NCBI GenBank assembly: GCA_002239045.1
Contig: MPNN01000004.1
Location: forward strand, 1-64,000
DNA from: SAR202 cluster bacterium bin127
GTDB lineage: Bacteria > Chloroflexota > Dehalococcoidia > Lucifugimonadales > Lucifugimonadaceae
Direction: 5' to 3'
Length of the DNA: 64,000 bases
The notes under the pieces were generated by a model that was given only the letters and a program-made list of their open reading frames with translations, was not told where the DNA came from and did not search any database. A program made the translations under genes and the position numbers. Below are positions 52,714 to 62,000 of the stretch, one piece after another (positions within the stretch are counted from its first letter, which is position 1; each line of letters begins with the position of its first letter).

Positions 52714-53499
52714 ATGACTGAATCACCCGAAACATCCACTGCCGCGGAGACAAACGGCTCCGCCGACACCTCCAACCTCTTGGAATTGGTCGACATCTCC
52801 GTGCACTACGGCGCAGTTGTCGGCCTCCACGAAGTGTCCTTGGCGGTCAAGAAAGGCGAGTTGGTCGCCGTCATGGGCCCCAACGGCGCCGGTAAATCCA
52901 CCGTTCTCAAAGCCATTATGGGACTCGCGCCCGTAGTCGGCGGCACCGTCTATCTTCGAGGACAGCCTTTAGACGTCGCGACGCACGAGATCGTCAAGCA
53001 AGGCGTCGCCTTCGTCCCCCAAGGCCGACGCGTATTCACCCATCTCACCATCGAAGAGAACCTGCGGATGGGATGCCTCCACGTCAGCGATCCTAGCGAG
53101 CAGCAACGGCGACTGGACTCGATATTCACTTTATTCCCGATCCTTCGAACCAAAAGCAGCGACTACGCCAGCGCGATGTCCGGCGGGCAACAACAGATGC
53201 TCGCTATCGGTCGTGGACTCATGGCCGGCCCCGACGTGTTACTTCTCGATGAACCGACATTGGGCCTCGCACCCATCATCGTCTCAGAGGTTTTCGAAAA
53301 GGTTTCCGAGATCAGCCAAACCTTAAACACAACCATCATGGTCGTCGAGCACAACATCAAAGGCATTCTAGACATCGCGGATCGGGCATACGTCCTCAAC
53401 AACGGCCGCATCGCCCACGACGGCACCCCCGAAACCGTTCAAGAAACCGACATCCTCACCGACGTATTCTTGGGACGGGTGGCCGACGGCGAACTTTAG
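52714..53499 (+). CDS. livF: LivF-type ATP-binding protein
   Basis: The 261-residue second ATPase. Walker A is GPNGAGKSTVLKAIMGL, the family motif VAFVPQGRRVFTHLTIEENLRMG is clear, the signature is MSGGQQQMLAIGRGLM, and Walker B is VLLLDEPTLGLAP. It forms a heterodimer with LivG under the LivHM permease. It is the last gene of the operon. A long perfect hairpin starts at its stop codon. Confidence 0.95.
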   Translation: MTESPETSTAAETNGSADTSNLLELVDISVHYGAVVGLHEVSLAVKKGELVAVMGPNGAGKSTVLKAIMGLAPVVGGTVYLRGQPLDVATHEIVKQGVAFVPQGRRVFTHLTIEENLRMGCLHVSDPSEQQRRLDSIFTLFPILRTKSSDYASAMSGGQQQMLAIGRGLMAGPDVLLLDEPTLGLAPIIVSEVFEKVSEISQTLNTTIMVVEHNIKGILDIADRAYVLNNGRIAHDGTPETVQETDILTDVFLGRVADGEL

Positions 53500-53535
53500 C
53501 CCCCTAACCCCCTCCTTCAGGAGGGGGTTAGGGGG
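53500..53535. terminator. 16-bp perfect hairpin after livF
   Basis: CCCCCTAACCCCCTCC and its exact complement are separated by TTCA. It begins at the livF stop codon. No U tract follows, so it may be a dispersed repeat that also stops transcription or protects mRNA ends. Confidence 0.65.
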
Positions 53536-53567
53536 AGGCCACAACTTTGGTGACTTACCATGTCGTC

Positions 53568-54479
53568 ATGCGCTCAATCACAAGGACATCTCCCGATCCC
53601 GCATCGATATCCTCTAACGTTGACTTCGCCGCCCAACTAATAGCCAACTCCAACCACGTCGTCGCTATGACCGGCGCCGGCATGTCCGTCGAAAGCGGCA
53701 TCCCTCCCTTCCGAGGCACCAACGGCCTGTGGACGAAATACGGCACACCATCGATGGACGGCTACCGCCAATTCAAGGCCGATCCAGAAGCCTATTGGGA
53801 TCGTCAGATTAACGCTCAGATCGACGAGCACATTCTTGAACTACGCGAGTCGCTTCGTAACGCAAAACCACATGTCGGTCACTACGCTCTCGTCGAACTC
53901 GTCAACCGTGGACACATCAAATCCGTGATCACCCAGAACATCGACGGCTTAGACCTAAAAGCTGGAATGGGAGAAGCGCTAATCGAAATCCATGGCAACC
54001 GATCTCGTTTGCGTTGTATCGGGTGTTCAAAACGCACCGATCTCAACGATTTCGTGCCACTCTTCGCGCCAGATCCCTGCGAAGACTGCGGAGAACCCGT
54101 AAAGTTCGACGCCGTCATGTTCGGCGAACCTATAGTGCCTGAGGTCATGGCCGCGGCTAAGGCCGAAATCGATCGCGCCGACTGCGTCGTGGCCATTGGC
54201 ACCTCCGCGACCGTCAGACCCGCCTCCGGCCTCCTCTGGATCGCGCGGCACCGGTCGAAAGGCAATCACAATGGCACCGCCGGATTAAAACCGGACGCCA
54301 AACTGATCGAGATCAACCCGAATCCGACCAAACTATCGTCGATCTGCGATGTTGTGGTCCGAATGACCGCGGGGCAAGGCGTTCCCGCACTTCTCCAAGC
54401 CCTCACAACGGCGCCATCAACCACTAACTCAAATGCGCGTCCCGCTTACGAATCAACATCATACCGTCCCGCACCGTGA
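53568..54479 (+). CDS. Sir2-family NAD-dependent protein deacylase
   Basis: A sirtuin of about 300 residues, removing acyl groups from lysine using NAD. Motifs are VVAMTGAGMSVESGIPPFRGTNGLW, HYALVELVNRGHIKSVITQNIDGLDLKAG, the catalytic His in IEIHGNRS, and four Cys for zinc (CIGC and CEDC). Also present are VMFGEPIVPEVM and AIGTSATVRPASGLLW. The ATG at 53568 (MRSITRTSP) was preferred to the GTG at 53547; neither has a strong RBS. Its 3' end overlaps the convergent methyltransferase gene by 56 bp. Confidence 0.92.
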   Translation: MRSITRTSPDPASISSNVDFAAQLIANSNHVVAMTGAGMSVESGIPPFRGTNGLWTKYGTPSMDGYRQFKADPEAYWDRQINAQIDEHILELRESLRNAKPHVGHYALVELVNRGHIKSVITQNIDGLDLKAGMGEALIEIHGNRSRLRCIGCSKRTDLNDFVPLFAPDPCEDCGEPVKFDAVMFGEPIVPEVMAAAKAEIDRADCVVAIGTSATVRPASGLLWIARHRSKGNHNGTAGLKPDAKLIEINPNPTKLSSICDVVVRMTAGQGVPALLQALTTAPSTTNSNARPAYESTSYRPAP

Positions 54480-55095
54480 GCATTACGTTAACGACCCGAT
54501 CATCGGCCTGAACGATCTCGTTCAGGGTTTTAATCGACTTCGTCGCGCCTTGTTCATCGTCGTTTTCAGGGTCGTCTGGGCCGAGAACACGCCCACCCCA
54601 CAGGACGTTGTCGACGACAATGACGCCGCGGGGTGCCAATAGTCCGAGCGCCTTCTCGTAGTAGACCGAGTAGTTCACCTTGTCGGCGTCGATGAACACC
54701 AGATCGAATGGTGGCGACAGCGTGTCCAAGGTCTCAGTCGCTGGAGCCAATCGAAGATCGATCTTTTTCCCTGCAGGATGCCTCGCCCAATGTTTGCGTG
54801 CGATACTCGTGAACTCCTCGCTCACGTCGCAAGTAATCACTTCACCATCTTCGGGCAGGGCAGACGCCATCATCAACGCGCTGTAGCCCACGAACGTCCC
54901 CACCTCCAACACCCGCTTTGCATTGCTGATCGTGACCAGCGTGTTCAGAAAGTAACCCACTGTGCGTCCCGACATCATGCCGGCGGCTCCTCCGGTCGCC
55001 TTGACGTCAGTGGCGATATCGTCGAACACGTAGTCCGGCGGCGAAGTGTGGGCGGCGACGTAGTCTTCGAGGTCTTCACTAATGAACGGCGGCAT
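54424..55095 (-). CDS. caffeoyl-CoA-type O-methyltransferase
   Basis: A 223-residue SAM-dependent methyltransferase. The signature pieces are MMSGRTVGYFLNTLVTISNAKRVLEVGTFVGYSALMMASALPEDGEVITCDVSEE, the metal-binding FDLVFIDADKVNYSVYYEKALGLLAPRGVIVVDNVLWGGRVLGPD, and the terminal VRDGMMLIRKR. The IDADK motif supplies the Asp metal ligand of the cation-dependent OMT group. The substrate is probably a small catechol-like compound; this is inference. Convergent with the sirtuin gene. Confidence 0.93.
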   Translation of the reverse strand: MPPFISEDLEDYVAAHTSPPDYVFDDIATDVKATGGAAGMMSGRTVGYFLNTLVTISNAKRVLEVGTFVGYSALMMASALPEDGEVITCDVSEEFTSIARKHWARHPAGKKIDLRLAPATETLDTLSPPFDLVFIDADKVNYSVYYEKALGLLAPRGVIVVDNVLWGGRVLGPDDPENDDEQGATKSIKTLNEIVQADDRVVNVMLTVRDGMMLIRKRDAHLS

Positions 55096-55146
55096 GAAAA
55101 CGATCCTTCCAGTCCTGGTGCAATGACCCTAACGAAATAACATCAC

Positions 55147-55566
55147 CTAAGTTAACGCACCGATGATGACGCCCGATACCGTTATGAGCAATGCGGCATG
55201 CGCCATCTGGATCACGGCCAGACGCTTCTTCAATGCGAACATGTAGTGCGGACCTATCGCCATCCCGGCTATCCCCCCGCCTAGGATCAACCCCACGATG
55301 AGGCCATTCATCAATCCTCCACCGACTTGGCTCAGGATCAGCGCTATCGAGATGTTGGAAATCAACGCCATTGCAAACGTCACGATGTACATAAACGGAG
55401 ACGCATTTTCGCGCAACACCTCCTCGTCCAACCCCTCATCGTTCATCCAAATCGTCCCGAAAACCTTCGGCAGGTACCAGACCATCGACAGAACCATGTA
55501 CAACACCGACCCGATCACCACTCCCAACCACTGACCTCCATCCACCGCAAACTCAAAATCCATCAT
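55147..55566 (-). CDS. DUF1761-like membrane protein
   Basis: A roughly 139-residue protein with four hydrophobic segments. The N-terminal part GQWLGVVIGSVLYMVLSMVWYLPKVFGTIWMNDEG matches the DUF1761 pattern (VWYSPLLFGKxWM). Helices around MYIVTFAMALISNISIALIL, GLIVGLILGGGIAGMAIGPHYMF and VIQMAHAALLITVSGVIIGA follow. The start was set at ATG 55566, four to five bases after a very good AAGGAGG; ATG 55563 is equally possible. Function is unknown. Confidence 0.85.
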   Translation of the reverse strand: MMDFEFAVDGGQWLGVVIGSVLYMVLSMVWYLPKVFGTIWMNDEGLDEEVLRENASPFMYIVTFAMALISNISIALILSQVGGGLMNGLIVGLILGGGIAGMAIGPHYMFALKKRLAVIQMAHAALLITVSGVIIGALT

Positions 55567-55708
55567 TGCCCTCCTTAGCAACCTAGAACCGTAGGTATTC
55601 TATTCCATCTTTGCCCTATCGCCCCAAGATGTGAAACCAAACCACTGGCCCCATACCGCCCAAGGTCATACGATGACCGGATAGGGCCAGCTTCAGGCCA
55701 CAAATCCC

Positions 55709-56593
55709 TCAGTCAACCCCCAACACATCCAACGCATCACGATTGATGATCGCCTCGATCTCGTTCTCCGGTATACCCGGCAGATGATGGTCCTTCGCAA
55801 ACTTGCTCAAGCCCCGCAGACTGTCAATGTTGTCTTGCGGACGCGTCACCGGCCAGTCCGAAGCGAACAATATCCGGTCCGTCGAACCCCACTCGTGGAA
55901 CTTCAGCATCGCCTCCCAGAACGAATAGGGACGGTAAAACTGCGCCGAAACGTCGCACCACACGTTCGGGTGCTTCCTCACAACCGAGATGCAATCGACC
56001 TGCCACGGATGCGCCAGATGCGCCAGCACCATCTTCAACTTCGGAAACGCCATCGCCACCCTCTCCGTCGTCAGCGGATGCGCATACGTCAACGGCGCCT
56101 CCGTCATCGGCGACGTTCCCTGATGGAAGATGATCGGGATCTCATCGTGCTCCAACCGGGCGAACAACCGGAAAGCCTCCGGCGACGTCGGATCGAAGTC
56201 CTGATAATTCGGACCCAGCTTGATCCCTTTGCACCCCAGATCGCCAACGCATCGGTCGTATTCATCCTCCCAGTTCGGGTCCAGCGGATGCAACGACATG
56301 AACGGTATCGTTTTGTCGGGGTTGCTCTTGGCAGTGATCGAAGCGATGTCGTTGTGGTTGAGAGTTGGGTCCCACCCGCCTTGACGCAACACTCGCTCCT
56401 CCGGCTTCCAAGGCCGCGGAGCTATCCCGAAAATAAACGTCTTATCCACCGGCGACATGTCGTTGTAGTAATCGTCGATGCTGTTCGTAAGCTGTACCGT
56501 CTCCCCCGACCGCATCGTCGTCTCCGTCAACATCTCGTCCTCCGGCACAGTATCCGGGTGACTCGGCAAGTGTGTGTGTACATCGACGATCAT
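55709..56593 (-). CDS. amidohydrolase-2 family metal-dependent hydrolase
   Basis: A 294-residue TIM-barrel hydrolase. The N-terminal metal motif is IVDVHTHLPSHP (HxH). Further barrel strands give GCKGIKLGPNYQDFDPTSPEAF, IPIIFHQGTSP (metal His), LKMVLAHLAHPWQVD and the Asp ligand in RILFASDWPVTRP. This suits decarboxylases or lactonases of the ACMSD/4-sulfomuconolactonase group. The C-terminal IPENEIEAIINRDALDVLG is typical. Divergent from the PaREP1-like genes; a REP-like repeat lies just upstream. Confidence 0.93.
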   Translation of the reverse strand: MIVDVHTHLPSHPDTVPEDEMLTETTMRSGETVQLTNSIDDYYNDMSPVDKTFIFGIAPRPWKPEERVLRQGGWDPTLNHNDIASITAKSNPDKTIPFMSLHPLDPNWEDEYDRCVGDLGCKGIKLGPNYQDFDPTSPEAFRLFARLEHDEIPIIFHQGTSPMTEAPLTYAHPLTTERVAMAFPKLKMVLAHLAHPWQVDCISVVRKHPNVWCDVSAQFYRPYSFWEAMLKFHEWGSTDRILFASDWPVTRPQDNIDSLRGLSKFAKDHHLPGIPENEIEAIINRDALDVLGVD

Positions 56594-56609
56594 GGTGTTT
56601 CTCCCGTCA

Positions 56610-56655
56610 TTCCGACGATCAATCCGTCATTCCCGCGAAGGCGGGAATCCGTTGA
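56610..56655. repeat. REP-like repeats between divergent genes
   Basis: CCGTCATTCCGACGATCAATCCGTCATTCCCGCGAAGGCGGGAATCC lies within the ORF extension upstream of the first PaREP1-like gene. If translated it would give the known repeat peptide HSREGGNP, but the paralogue shows that the true start is downstream. Confidence 0.75.
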
Positions 56656-56675
56656 CGTTAGAATACTCAATCAAG

Positions 56676-57029
56676 ATGTTAGCAACTGAACACGTAGAAA
56701 CCGCGCGCCAATTCCTAAATGATGCCGACCGCGAATTCGAAGCTGGCGACATGCTTCAAGCTTCCGAAAAACTCTGGGGCGCCGCATCGCACGTCGTAAT
56801 CGCAGAGATGCAACGGCGCGAGATGAAAACTAGTGGACACCGAGCCATGATCTTGGCTGTGCGTCAGATTGCAGAAGACCATGGCGACATGGAATTGCGA
56901 CCAGGTTTCGCCGCGGCGAGAGCTTTGCACGCCAACTTCTACCACGGATTCATGGAGGATTACGAATATGCCGAAAACCGAGAACTCGTTCGGCGATTCG
57001 TCGAGCGAATAACGATGCTCGCATCGTAG
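56676..57029 (+). CDS. PaREP1-like helical protein, copy 1
   Basis: A 117-residue all-helical protein. AREFL-like ARQFLNDADREFEAGDMLQASEKLWGAASHVVIAEMQRR, then GHRAMILAVRQIAEDHGD and ALHANFYHGFMEDYE match the PaREP1 family, first known from archaeal repeats and related to HEPN-type helical bundles. An R-x6-H pattern (REMKTSGH) is present; R-x4-6-H is the RNase motif of many HEPN proteins. ATG 56676 was chosen because the next gene begins with the same MLATEH. Function is unknown. Confidence 0.82.
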   Translation: MLATEHVETARQFLNDADREFEAGDMLQASEKLWGAASHVVIAEMQRREMKTSGHRAMILAVRQIAEDHGDMELRPGFAAARALHANFYHGFMEDYEYAENRELVRRFVERITMLAS

Positions 57030-57035
57030 ATCAAG

Positions 57036-57389
57036 ATGTTAGCAACAGAACACATCGAAACGGCACGCCATTTTCTAGCGGAAGCCGACCGCGAATACGA
57101 ATCTGGAGATATGCTCCAAGCATCAGAGAAGCTTTGGGGAGCAGCCTCGCACGTCGTAATCGCCGAAATGCACAGGCGCGGCATGAAATCCAGCAGACAT
57201 CGCGCGATGACCCTAGCGGTTCAGGAATTCGCAGCTGACGGCGAAGACCTTGGATTATCCGACATGTTTGCCGGTGCTCGCGCAATGCACGCCAACTTCT
57301 ATCACGGCTTCATGGAAGACTACGAGTTCGAAATCGACCGCGAGAAGGTTCACCGATTCGTGAATCGGATGCTCGAACTCAGCGAATAG
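57036..57389 (+). CDS. PaREP1-like helical protein, copy 2
   Basis: A 117-residue tandem paralogue of the preceding gene, starting 6 bp after its stop within the same TCAAGATGTTAGCAAC sequence. Shared blocks are GDMLQASEKLWGAASHVVIAEM and HANFYHGFMEDYE. The R-x6-H (RGMKSSRH) is kept. The middle and the C-terminal helix differ most. Two close copies in one transcript suggest a heteromeric partner set or a recent duplication. Confidence 0.82.
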   Translation: MLATEHIETARHFLAEADREYESGDMLQASEKLWGAASHVVIAEMHRRGMKSSRHRAMTLAVQEFAADGEDLGLSDMFAGARAMHANFYHGFMEDYEFEIDREKVHRFVNRMLELSE

Positions 57390-57448
57390 TCCGCCGCAAG
57401 TCCAGAATTAACTCTCCGCCGCGGCGCAGTAAAGGCAATATCCGCAGC

Positions 57449-58969
57449 ATGGACGCAGGAATAATCATCGTCGCAGCGATCGTCGGCGCCTCAATCGTCG
57501 GCGCCTTCATCATGATGTCACGACGTGGCAATGATGCGGGCGAAGACTCCAGCGAACTCGTCCGACTGGCCGAGGAGAAAGCCAAAGCCGAATCTGAACT
57601 GGCATCGACCCGTGCCGATCTCGACACCGCCAACCAGATGCTCAACGACGCTCGCCAATTCGAAATCCAAAACGCCAAACTCGCTTCTGACCTCGCCAAC
57701 GAACAAGCACTCCACGAACGCGTCTCCGGAGAACTCAAAACAACCCAAACCCGACGCGACACCCTCCAAGCCCAAGTTCAAAACCTAACCGCCGAAATCT
57801 CCGGACTTAAAGCCGAACTCGAAGCCAAATCCGCATCACTCCAAGAAGAAACCAACGAAAACGCCGAACTCCTTAAACAAGCCACGGATTTGGGAGCACA
57901 AGTCAACGCCCTAACCGCCAAAGTCTCAAACCTGAAAACCGAACTCAAAAATGCCGACGAGCGGATGGAAGAGCGAGGCCAACTCGAAAAACTCTTCGGC
58001 GACCGCTTCAAAACGATGTCGTCCGAAACCCTCGCCAACCAGCAGAAACAATTCATCGAACGAGCTTCACAAACCCTCAAACCCCTATCCGACAAAGTCG
58101 AAAAACTCGACCGCGAGTGGGCCACAACCTCTGGCGCATTCAAACAGCAGGTAAGTTCGCTCGCCGATCAGACCCGCGCACTCTCCACTGCATTGTCGAA
58201 ACCACAAGGGCGCGGGCAGTGGGGAGAAATGCAGGTCGAGAGGATCTTGGAGTTTTCAGGGTTGCAAGAGGGTATTCACTACCAAGCGCAAGTATCCGAT
58301 ATGAAGGGCGGCCGCACCGATTTCATAGTGCACATGCCGCACAATCGCGACATCATCCTAGATTCCAAGGTGCCTCTCGTCGCGTACGTCGACGCTCATG
58401 AAACAGAGGACGAAAATCAACGCAACGCGCATCTCGAACGCTTCGCCCGTCACTTTCAAGACCACGTCAACAACTTGGCGAGCAAAGAATATTGGAGCAA
58501 CCTGCCAAAAGCCGCCGATTACGTGGTAATGGTCGTTCCCGATTACGCCGTGCCAACGGCACTCGAACGACGGCCAAATCTCATCGAAGAAGCGCACCGT
58601 CAGAACGTCGTCATCTCGTCTCAGTCCAATCTCGTCGCACTCCTAAAAACGGTTGCCATGGGCTGGCAAGAGCGCAAACTTACCGACGAGGCGATACAGA
58701 TCGGACTTTTGGGACGCGAACTCCACGACAGACTAGAGGTATTCGCCACCCACTACGCCGACATCGGAACCGCACTCGACCGCGCCGTCAACCGTTACAA
58801 CCGAGGCGTCGGCTCCCTCGAATCCCGCGTCCTAACCCAAGCCCGACGCTTCCCTGAACTTGGTGTCCAGACCACCAAAGAACTACCCGAAACCCAACCG
58901 GTCGAAACCACCATCCGCGCCATGAGAACCGTGCCAGCCATCGACGAGCCCTCTGACAACGGCGCATAG
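57449..58969 (+). CDS. rmuC: RmuC-family DNA recombination protein
   Basis: A 506-residue protein. An N-terminal membrane helix (residues 4-22) is followed by a long coiled coil (about 35-185, Ala/Glu/Lys/Leu-rich). The RmuC nuclease-like domain has QGRGQWGEMQVERILEFSGLQEGIHYQAQ, GRTDFIVHMPHNRDIILDSKVPLVAY, FARHFQDHVNNLASKEYWSNLPKAADYVVMVVPDYAVPTAL and LLKTVAMGWQERKLTDEAIQIGLLGRELHDRLEVFATHYADIG. RmuC limits inversion at short repeats in E. coli, which is of interest in this repeat-rich region. Confidence 0.93.
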   Translation: MDAGIIIVAAIVGASIVGAFIMMSRRGNDAGEDSSELVRLAEEKAKAESELASTRADLDTANQMLNDARQFEIQNAKLASDLANEQALHERVSGELKTTQTRRDTLQAQVQNLTAEISGLKAELEAKSASLQEETNENAELLKQATDLGAQVNALTAKVSNLKTELKNADERMEERGQLEKLFGDRFKTMSSETLANQQKQFIERASQTLKPLSDKVEKLDREWATTSGAFKQQVSSLADQTRALSTALSKPQGRGQWGEMQVERILEFSGLQEGIHYQAQVSDMKGGRTDFIVHMPHNRDIILDSKVPLVAYVDAHETEDENQRNAHLERFARHFQDHVNNLASKEYWSNLPKAADYVVMVVPDYAVPTALERRPNLIEEAHRQNVVISSQSNLVALLKTVAMGWQERKLTDEAIQIGLLGRELHDRLEVFATHYADIGTALDRAVNRYNRGVGSLESRVLTQARRFPELGVQTTKELPETQPVETTIRAMRTVPAIDEPSDNGA

Positions 58970-59002
58970 GTCAGACCACCGAACACTCGAAGCTAACCAA
59001 TA

Positions 59003-62000
59003 TCAACCGCGACACCTCGGCAGACCGAGTTCCCTGAGATCGTTGCTCGGCAACTGCATCAGCCCTGACGGAAAACAACCCGTAAAGCGATTGCCGCGCA
59101 GCGTCAGTCTTTCGAGCCTAACGTTCACAAGGCGCAACTCAGTGAATGCTTCCGGAATCCGCCCGCGAAGATTGTTGCCTATTAAGCTGATCCCCAAGAG
59201 CCTCGTCAATTTGCCCACTTCGACTGGAATAGTTCCGGATAGACGGTTGCGATCTATCTCGATAACTCGCAAACTCAACAAATTGCCAATCTCAGGCGGT
59301 ATGGGACCGGTCAGCTGATTGCCTGACATGTGGACATACGACAATGTCCCTATTCGCATCATCTCTACCGGTATTTTTCCGGTCAAATTGTTTTCCTGCA
59401 AGAGCAGTGATATCAAATTTGGCAAGTCGCCTAACTCTTCAGGGATTTCACCCGTCAATGCGTTGAAATCCAAGTGAATGTGAGTGACGTTCGCCATATT
59501 GCCGATTTCAGGGGGAATCCGTCCCGACAGGTCGTTGGATCCTAGGTAAAAGTGGGCCAGCCTCTTCAATTGACCAACAGAACTAGGGATCGGTTCGCTC
59601 AAAAAATTGTGTGACAACTCCAATGTTCGCAAGTTTGCGAGATTCCCAATCTCAGAAGGAATACCGCCTGTGAGCAGGTTGCGGCGAAGATCTAACGTCC
59701 CCAGATTCGTCAGATCCCCTATTTCCGGGGGAATCTCACCAACAATTGAGTTTTCGGACAGATTCAATGCCACTAGCTTCTTGAAGGCCCCGATGTCCGA
59801 TGGCACACTGTTTGTCAATAAATTACTGGGCAGTTCAATGTGAGTGACCCGTCCGCCATCGTCCGTCGAAACCCCAAACCAACTCCCGATCGGTCGGTCG
59901 CTCAACCATCCATCGTTATTCAACCAACGATTCCCATTCGTCGAGAGATAGAGCGCGATCAGCGCATCCCTCTCGACTTTGTCGCAAAAGCCCAGCAGGG
60001 CATCGGCCAAGTCGTGTTCGAAACCCGCGCGCCCGAACCAACCCTCAAGAGCATTCGCCACACAATCATTGAACTCATTTCCCGATATCGTCAACGTTTG
60101 AAGTTTGCGGAGAAAACCGAACTGCGGCGGAATCTCACCCGTCAATCGGTTCCCGGAAAGTCCCAGATTCTCCAAGTTTCTCAACTCGCCGAATTCTTCC
60201 GGTATCTGACCCGTCAGGCCATTGTTCATCAACCCCAACCGATTCAGACCTCGCAATTCGCCCAATTCCGGCGGGATACTACCCGTTAATTCATTGGAGT
60301 TCAACCCCAACTGCTCCAACGACCACAGCTCCCCTAACTCCGCAGGAACCGGCCCGGTCAACTGGTTCCCGTCAAGAAAAATCTCCCGCACAAGCGGCAT
60401 TCCACCCATCTCCGGTGGAATAGATCCCGAGAGTCGATTGCCGAACATCACCAGCTGATCTAAATTAACCAACTGCCCGATCCGACGCGGTATCCCCCCG
60501 GTGAATTCGTTGTCATCCAGGTACAACCTCTCCAGTCGCACTAAGTTCCCGATGTCCGATGGCAACTCCCCGCTCAACGTATTCCTAGATAATTGAAGAT
60601 CCGTCAGATTCACTAAGTTCCCGAACCCTTGTGGCAACGGACCGTTCAACAGATTGTCAGCCAAATCCAACGATTCCAACTTGTGCAGATTCACGATGCC
60701 TTGCGGAATCTCGCCACTAAGAAAGTTTGCACCCAATTCAAGCGATTCGAGGTTAGTCAGGGCACCTAACTCTGGTGGTATTGACCCCGACAACTCGTTC
60801 TCGCCGAGCGATAAATTCGTCAACCCACTCAAGCGTCCCAAAGACTTTGGCACCTCACCTTCAAGGCGATTGCCAGCCAGCGCCAACGTCTCAAGCCCCG
60901 TTAACTCCCCGATCTCCTCCGGAATTTCGCCAGTAAGGCCGTTGAAACTCAGATTCAATCTGGTCAATTCCGATAAGCCGCCGATCTCAGGTGGGATCGT
61001 CCCCGAGATGCGGTTTTCGAACAGGACTAACTCACGTAATTCGACAAGTTCAGCGATCTCAACCGGCAATTCGCCCTCGACTGCGTTTCGGCTAAAGTCC
61101 AGCTTCTTGAGCCTCGCCAAATCAGCGATCTCGCTGGGGATCGATCCCGCAAGGCCGTTCTGAGAAAGATTGATCTCGATTACGCGCCCGAGTTCGTCAG
61201 TCTCGATACCATCCCACTCATCTAACGGCGCGTCGCCGAGCCAGTTCGCCCGATTGAACCAATTGGCACCGTTCGTCGACTCAAACAGCGCACTCAGAGC
61301 ATTTTCCGCAACATCCCTGCAGAACCCCAAACCCGCATCCTCCAAGTCATGTGATGTCCCTGACAACGCCGCTTGGACGTCAACAACAACGCACCCGGTG
61401 AGACCATTCTGCGCCACCCGCAAAACATCGAGCCTCAGATTCCTAAGTTGCAGAGGCAATTCGCCGGTCAAATCATTGTTCGAAACGTCCATCAATGCGA
61501 GATTATCCAGTAACCCGATTTCGCGAGGAATTTCGCCCGTCAGACCGTTGTGACCAAGATTCAATTCCGCTAGGTCTTGCAAATTGCCGATGCCTGACGG
61601 TATCGTGCCGACCAATTCATTGCGAGAAAGGTCCACGCGTTCGATCTCACCCAATTCCTCAAGTTCAGCAGGAATTTCCCCGGTCAACTCGTTGCTCGAA
61701 AGTGATAACACCCGCAGATCGTGTAGCGACCCAATCTCACGCGGTATCGGGCCGTGCAACATGTTGTCCGCCAAAATCAGATGCGTAAGTTCCCCGAGTT
61801 CGCCGATCTCAGAGGGCAACTGACCAGCCAATCGATTGCCACCCAGATCCAAAAACTGCAACTTCTCCAATCCCACGATCGCCGGCGAGATCGAACCAAT
61901 CAGTCCGTTGGAACCTAGCTCCAATCGGATCACCCGACCCTGACCGTCGGTTGTGACGCCGAACCAATCGCCGACGTACTCGTCGCTCAACCAATTCTCG

